Positions 61,334 through 64,000 of a stretch of 64,000 nt of DNA are shown here, in pieces. The translations under genes were made by a program, and so were the position numbers. Position 1 is the stretch's first letter. Each line of letters starts with the position of its first letter. Origin of the DNA: JAEUMY01 sp033764435. GTDB taxonomy: Bacteria; Pseudomonadota; Gammaproteobacteria; Burkholderiales; Usitatibacteraceae. The stretch lies in assembly GCA_033764435.1 (NCBI GenBank), contig JANRIX010000002.1, forward strand, positions 62,001 through 126,000, written 5' to 3'. The notes under the pieces were generated by a model. That model searched no databases. It was not told the origin of the DNA and saw only the letters and a list, made by a program, of their open reading frames with translations.

Positions 61334-62227
61334 ATGTCGCTGCCGCGCCTTGCCATCATCGGCGTCGGCCTCATCGGCGGATCGTTTGCGCTGGCGCTGA
61401 AGCGCGCGGCTGCGGTGGGCGAGGTCGTTGGCCTGGGGCGCACATCCGCTTCGCTGGATGAGGCCCTGCGCCTTGGCGTGATCGACCGATCCGCTGCGAA
61501 TACTCGCGAGGCGGTCGTGGATGCGGATGTGGTGTTGATCGCGACGCCGGTGCGCCAGATGCCGGAGATCTTTGCGACGCTCCGCGAGGTGCTGCCAGCG
61601 GGTTGCGTGGTCACTGATGCCGGCAGCACCAAACAGGATGTGGTCGCCGCGGCCCGGGCTGGGCTGGGCGATCGCGCCTGTCAGTTTGTTCCTGCACATC
61701 CCATTGCCGGACGGGAAAAGTCCGGAGTGGTGGCGGCGGAAGCGGCGCTTTTTGAACGGCGCCACGTCGTGCTGACGCCGCTCGCCGAGAATCGACCGGC
61801 GGATGTCGAACGCGTGGAAGCGTTGTGGCAAGCTTGCGGCGCGCGCGTGAGCCGCATGGCGGCCGCGCGGCACGATGCCGTGTTTGCCGCCGTGAGCCAC
61901 TTGCCGCACATGCTGGCCTACGCGCTGGTGGATGACATTGCCCGTCGCGCAGATGCCGAAGAGCTCTTCAGCTTTGCTGCAGGGGGCTTCCGGGATTTCA
62001 CTCGCATCGCCTCCTCATCACCTGAAATGTGGCGCGATATCGCGCTCAACAATCGCGTTGCGCTGCTGGCGGAGATCGACGCGTACGGCGAGCGTCTGGC
62101 CCATCTGCGGGCGCTGATCGCGGCAGGTGACGGCGCTGCGCTGGAGTCGCTTATGGCTGCGGCGCGTGATCGGCGTGACGCCTGGCTGGCCCGTTTCAAC
62201 GCCGGCGCGGAACCGAATCCCGAATGA
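61334..62227 (+). CDS. tyrA: Prephenate dehydrogenase
   Basis: 297 residues, a monofunctional TyrA. The NAD-binding loop is AIIGVGLIGGSFALAL; downstream are VTDAGSTKQDVV, the FVPAHPIAGREKSG substrate motif, and VSHLPHMLAYALVDDIA. It converts prephenate to 4-hydroxyphenylpyruvate for tyrosine synthesis. It starts three bases after hisC and its end overlaps aroA by four bases (ATGA). AANTREAV is encoded by a one-mismatch palindrome copy at 61496-61507. Confidence 0.95.
   Translation: MSLPRLAIIGVGLIGGSFALALKRAAAVGEVVGLGRTSASLDEALRLGVIDRSAANTREAVVDADVVLIATPVRQMPEIFATLREVLPAGCVVTDAGSTKQDVVAAARAGLGDRACQFVPAHPIAGREKSGVVAAEAALFERRHVVLTPLAENRPADVERVEALWQACGARVSRMAAARHDAVFAAVSHLPHMLAYALVDDIARRADAEELFSFAAGGFRDFTRIASSSPEMWRDIALNNRVALLAEIDAYGERLAHLRALIAAGDGAALESLMAAARDRRDAWLARFNAGAEPNPE
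61496..61507. repeat. One-mismatch copy of the iterated palindrome
   Basis: GCGAATACTCGC in tyrA; reads ANTR in the same frame as the ANIR copies. Confidence 0.6.
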
Positions 62228-63537
62228 CCGCGCATCTCGATCTGCCCCCGGCGACTCGCCTGGCGGGCGACATGACGCTGCCGGGCTCGAAGAGCATCAC
62301 CAACCGGGTGCTTCTGCTGGCAGCCCTGGCTCAGGGCGAGACGCTGCTGAATGGCGTGCTGGATTCCGATGATTCGCACGTGATGCTCGACGCGTTGAAG
62401 ACGCTGGGTGTCCAACTTGAATCGCTTGGCGGGAACCGCTGGCGGGTTGTCGGCACCGGTTCGTTTCCGGTGAAGCAGGCAGAGATATTTGTCGGCAACT
62501 CGGGGCTCTCGATTCGCACGCTTGCCGCCGCACTGGCCTTGTCCGGGGGCAACTATCGGCTGCATGGCGTGCCGCGGATGCACGAGCGCCCGATCGGGGA
62601 TCTGGTCGAAGCCCTGGCCGGCTGGGGTGCGAATATTCGCAGTGAAGTCACGGCCGGGTACCCGCCGTTGCTGATCGAACCGGCGCGCAGTGCCGGCGCC
62701 AGGACGACGCGGGTGAAGGGATCGGTGTCGAGTCAATACCTCACCGGCCTCCTTCAGGCGGCACCGCTGGCAACCGGTGCGGGTGATGTCGTCATCAAAG
62801 TGGAGGGCGAGTTGATCTCCAAGCCCTACATCGACATCACGCTCAACCTGATGCGCCGCTTTGGCGTGGACGTGGTGCGGGAAGGGTGGTCTCGCTTCAC
62901 GATTCCGCAGGGAAGTCGTTACATGGCCCCCGGCGAGCTGACGGTTGAAGGGGATGCCTCATCTGCGTCCTATTTTCTGGCGGCAGGTGTCATCGGCGGC
63001 GGACCCGTCAGGGTGCATGGCATCGGGCGCGACAGCATTCAGGGTGATGCCCGCTTTGCCGATGTGCTCGCGAGCATGGGGGGGCGGATGACCTGGGGCG
63101 ACAATTGGGTGGAGGCATCGCGCTCCCCGGATGTGCCGCTGGTTGCCATCGACTTCGATGCCAATGCGATTCCTGACGCCGCCATGACGCTGGCGGTCGT
63201 GGCGCTTTTTGCACGCGGCACGACCCGGATCACCAACATCGCGAGCTGGCGAGTGAAGGAGACCGACCGCCTCGCCGCAATGGCCACCGAGCTGCGCAAA
63301 CTGGGTGCCGCGGTGGAAGAGGGCGACGACTGGCTGACTGTGACGCCACCCGCAGAGTGGCGGCAACCATCCGAGGGCATCGATACCTATGATGACCACC
63401 GCATGGCCATGTGCTTTTCCCTCGCCAGTCTGGCGGGGCATGGGGTGCGGATCAACGAGCCGGAGTGTGTCGCGAAAACGTTTCCGCGCTATTTCGACGT
63501 GTTCAGTTCGCTGGCACGGGCTGCGCGCGAGGCATGA
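62224..63537 (+). CDS. aroA: 5-enolpyruvylshikimate-3-phosphate synthase
   Basis: 437 residues. Shikimate-pathway enzyme and glyphosate target. Signature motifs: LPGSKSITNRVLLLAALA, GNSGLSIRTLAAALALSGG, RMHERPIGDLVEAL, VKGSVSSQYLTGLL, DASSASYFLAAGVIGG, and ETDRLAAMATELRKLGA with YDDHRMAM. The 96-region Gly of the NSGLS/T...GNAGT loop is of the glyphosate-sensitive class I type. A palindrome copy encodes GANIRSEV just before PPLLI. Its 3' end overlaps a convergent DUF2061 gene by 35 bp. Confidence 0.96.
   Translation: MTAHLDLPPATRLAGDMTLPGSKSITNRVLLLAALAQGETLLNGVLDSDDSHVMLDALKTLGVQLESLGGNRWRVVGTGSFPVKQAEIFVGNSGLSIRTLAAALALSGGNYRLHGVPRMHERPIGDLVEALAGWGANIRSEVTAGYPPLLIEPARSAGARTTRVKGSVSSQYLTGLLQAAPLATGAGDVVIKVEGELISKPYIDITLNLMRRFGVDVVREGWSRFTIPQGSRYMAPGELTVEGDASSASYFLAAGVIGGGPVRVHGIGRDSIQGDARFADVLASMGGRMTWGDNWVEASRSPDVPLVAIDFDANAIPDAAMTLAVVALFARGTTRITNIASWRVKETDRLAAMATELRKLGAAVEEGDDWLTVTPPAEWRQPSEGIDTYDDHRMAMCFSLASLAGHGVRINEPECVAKTFPRYFDVFSSLARAAREA
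62629..62640. repeat. Iterated palindrome, extended 14-bp copy
   Basis: Coding, in aroA; reads ANIR (GANIRSEV). Confidence 0.95.
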
Positions 63538-63736
63538 AGTCTGCGTGTGCTTGGGCAGGTTCGGCGCGGCGTTCGAAGCGCGACCAGGCCTTTTCGTGGA
63601 AGAAATATGCGACGCTGTTGACCAGCGGTTCGACCAGCGCCAGCGCGCTGCCGACGGCGACGCTGCCGGTCATCAGGTAGCCCACGCCGAACGCGACGCT
63701 CATGTGGACGATTGCGAAACTGAATGTCTTGGCCAT
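63503..63736 (-). CDS. DUF2061 small membrane protein
   Basis: 77 residues from ATG 63736, which follows GGGGGC; ATG 63748 is also possible. Two short hydrophobic helices, FSFAIVHMSVAFGVGYLMTG and ALALVEPLVNSVAYFFHEKAW, match DUF2061, in which the HExxW ending is typical. Inner membrane, role unknown. The C-terminal 20 residues are unconserved and overlap aroA. It lies between aroA and cmk on the opposite strand, interrupting the usual aroA-cmk run. Confidence 0.82.
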   Translation of the reverse strand: MAKTFSFAIVHMSVAFGVGYLMTGSVAVGSALALVEPLVNSVAYFFHEKAWSRFERRAEPAQAHADFMPRAQPVPAN

Positions 63737-63833
63737 GTCTGCCCCCATCGAATGTGCGAATTGGCGTTCAGTTTGGCGTTGGCTGTCTGATAAATCCAAT
63801 TGATTATGAATAGCGAAGCGATAGTTTGACGCA

Positions 63834-64000
63834 ATGAATAACCTGCCCGAAACTGCCCAAGCCATACCCGTCATTGCGATCGACGGCCCGTCAGCCTCGG
63901 GCAAGGGCACGGTTGCGCAGCGCGTGGCTGCTCGCCTGGGCTTTCACTATCTCGATAGCGGCGCGCTCTATCGATTGAGCGCGCTGGCCGCGACGTCGGC
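63834..64000 (+). CDS. cmk: Cytidylate kinase, N-terminal part
   Basis: The first 55 codons, running off the window. The P-loop GPSASGKGTVAQRVA and the FHYLDSGALYRL segment are diagnostic of Cmk, which phosphorylates CMP and dCMP. Position after aroA is as in most betaproteobacteria. The protein begins with a short MNNLPETAQAIPVIAI extension. Confidence 0.95.
   Translation, partial: MNNLPETAQAIPVIAIDGPSASGKGTVAQRVAARLGFHYLDSGALYRLSALAATS

Noticed and set aside
7362..62640. The 12-bp palindrome as a CRISPR, DNA uptake sequence or ordinary operator
   Set aside because: There is no regular spacing, uptake sequences known to me are not palindromic, and the copies lie inside genes as often as before them, so a conventional operator does not fit.
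1..64000. tRNA, rRNA, CRISPR array, insertion sequence or prophage genes
   Set aside because: None recognised on either strand by inspection; a covariance model search would be needed to exclude small RNAs.

Overview
The window is 64 kb of a GC-rich, densely coding bacterial chromosome (about 91% coding by my gene calls). The right-hand third, ompA-like / gyrA / DUF2059 / serC / pheA / hisC / tyrA / aroA / cmk, with mtaD, ubiG and gph on the other side of ompA, is a gene order typical of Betaproteobacteria, so I read the source as a betaproteobacterium. I cannot name the genus. No rRNA, tRNA, CRISPR array, prophage, transposase or plasmid function was recognised.

Layout. 1-11.4 kb: the tail of a FAD-dependent amine oxidase, then mostly small accessory or housekeeping genes (TrhA/hemolysin III, VOC proteins, an M50-type membrane protease, an MscS channel, an alpha/beta hydrolase, GrpB, RraB, a secreted thioredoxin, DUF1203, AraC). 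11.5-19.8 kb: msrB, a two-propeller diguanylate cyclase, a membrane-tethered LuxR regulator with a DUF4199 protein, several unrecognised proteins and a LigT-like phosphoesterase. 20-28 kb: a secreted type B carboxylesterase and an NtrC/sensor kinase/Cache-cyclase run. 28-43 kb: glycosyltransferase, DUF4139 protein, MoxR/VWA pair, OmpR regulator, FecR/LysM protein, CHASE2 kinase, metallo-beta-lactamase-fold hydrolase, CHASE2 adenylate cyclase and a CDF metal exporter. 43-50 kb: an RstA/RstB-like pair and a TonB-dependent receptor. 50-64 kb: gph, DUF1501, ubiG, mtaD, ompA and the gyrA-to-cmk run, which carries serine and aromatic amino acid synthesis (serC, pheA, tyrA, aroA, hisC).

The outstanding feature is not a gene. 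A 12-bp perfect palindrome, GCGAATATTCGC (half the copies extend to the 14-mer TGCGAATATTCGCA), occurs 24 times exactly, with at least six one-mismatch copies. At a GC content in the mid-60s roughly 0.002 copies would be expected by chance. Eleven copies lie in the 9% that is noncoding, eight of them within 25 bp of a stop codon. Thirteen lie inside genes, nine of these in the frame that reads Ala-Asn-Ile-Arg, including hisC, aroA, serC and gph. It resembles in style the HIP1 palindrome of cyanobacteria but with a different sequence. I know of no description of this motif, and its function is unknown.

Signalling is also unusually dense: five sensor or output enzymes (two class III cyclases, one diguanylate cyclase, CHASE2 and Cache kinases) and several regulators lie within about 34 kb.
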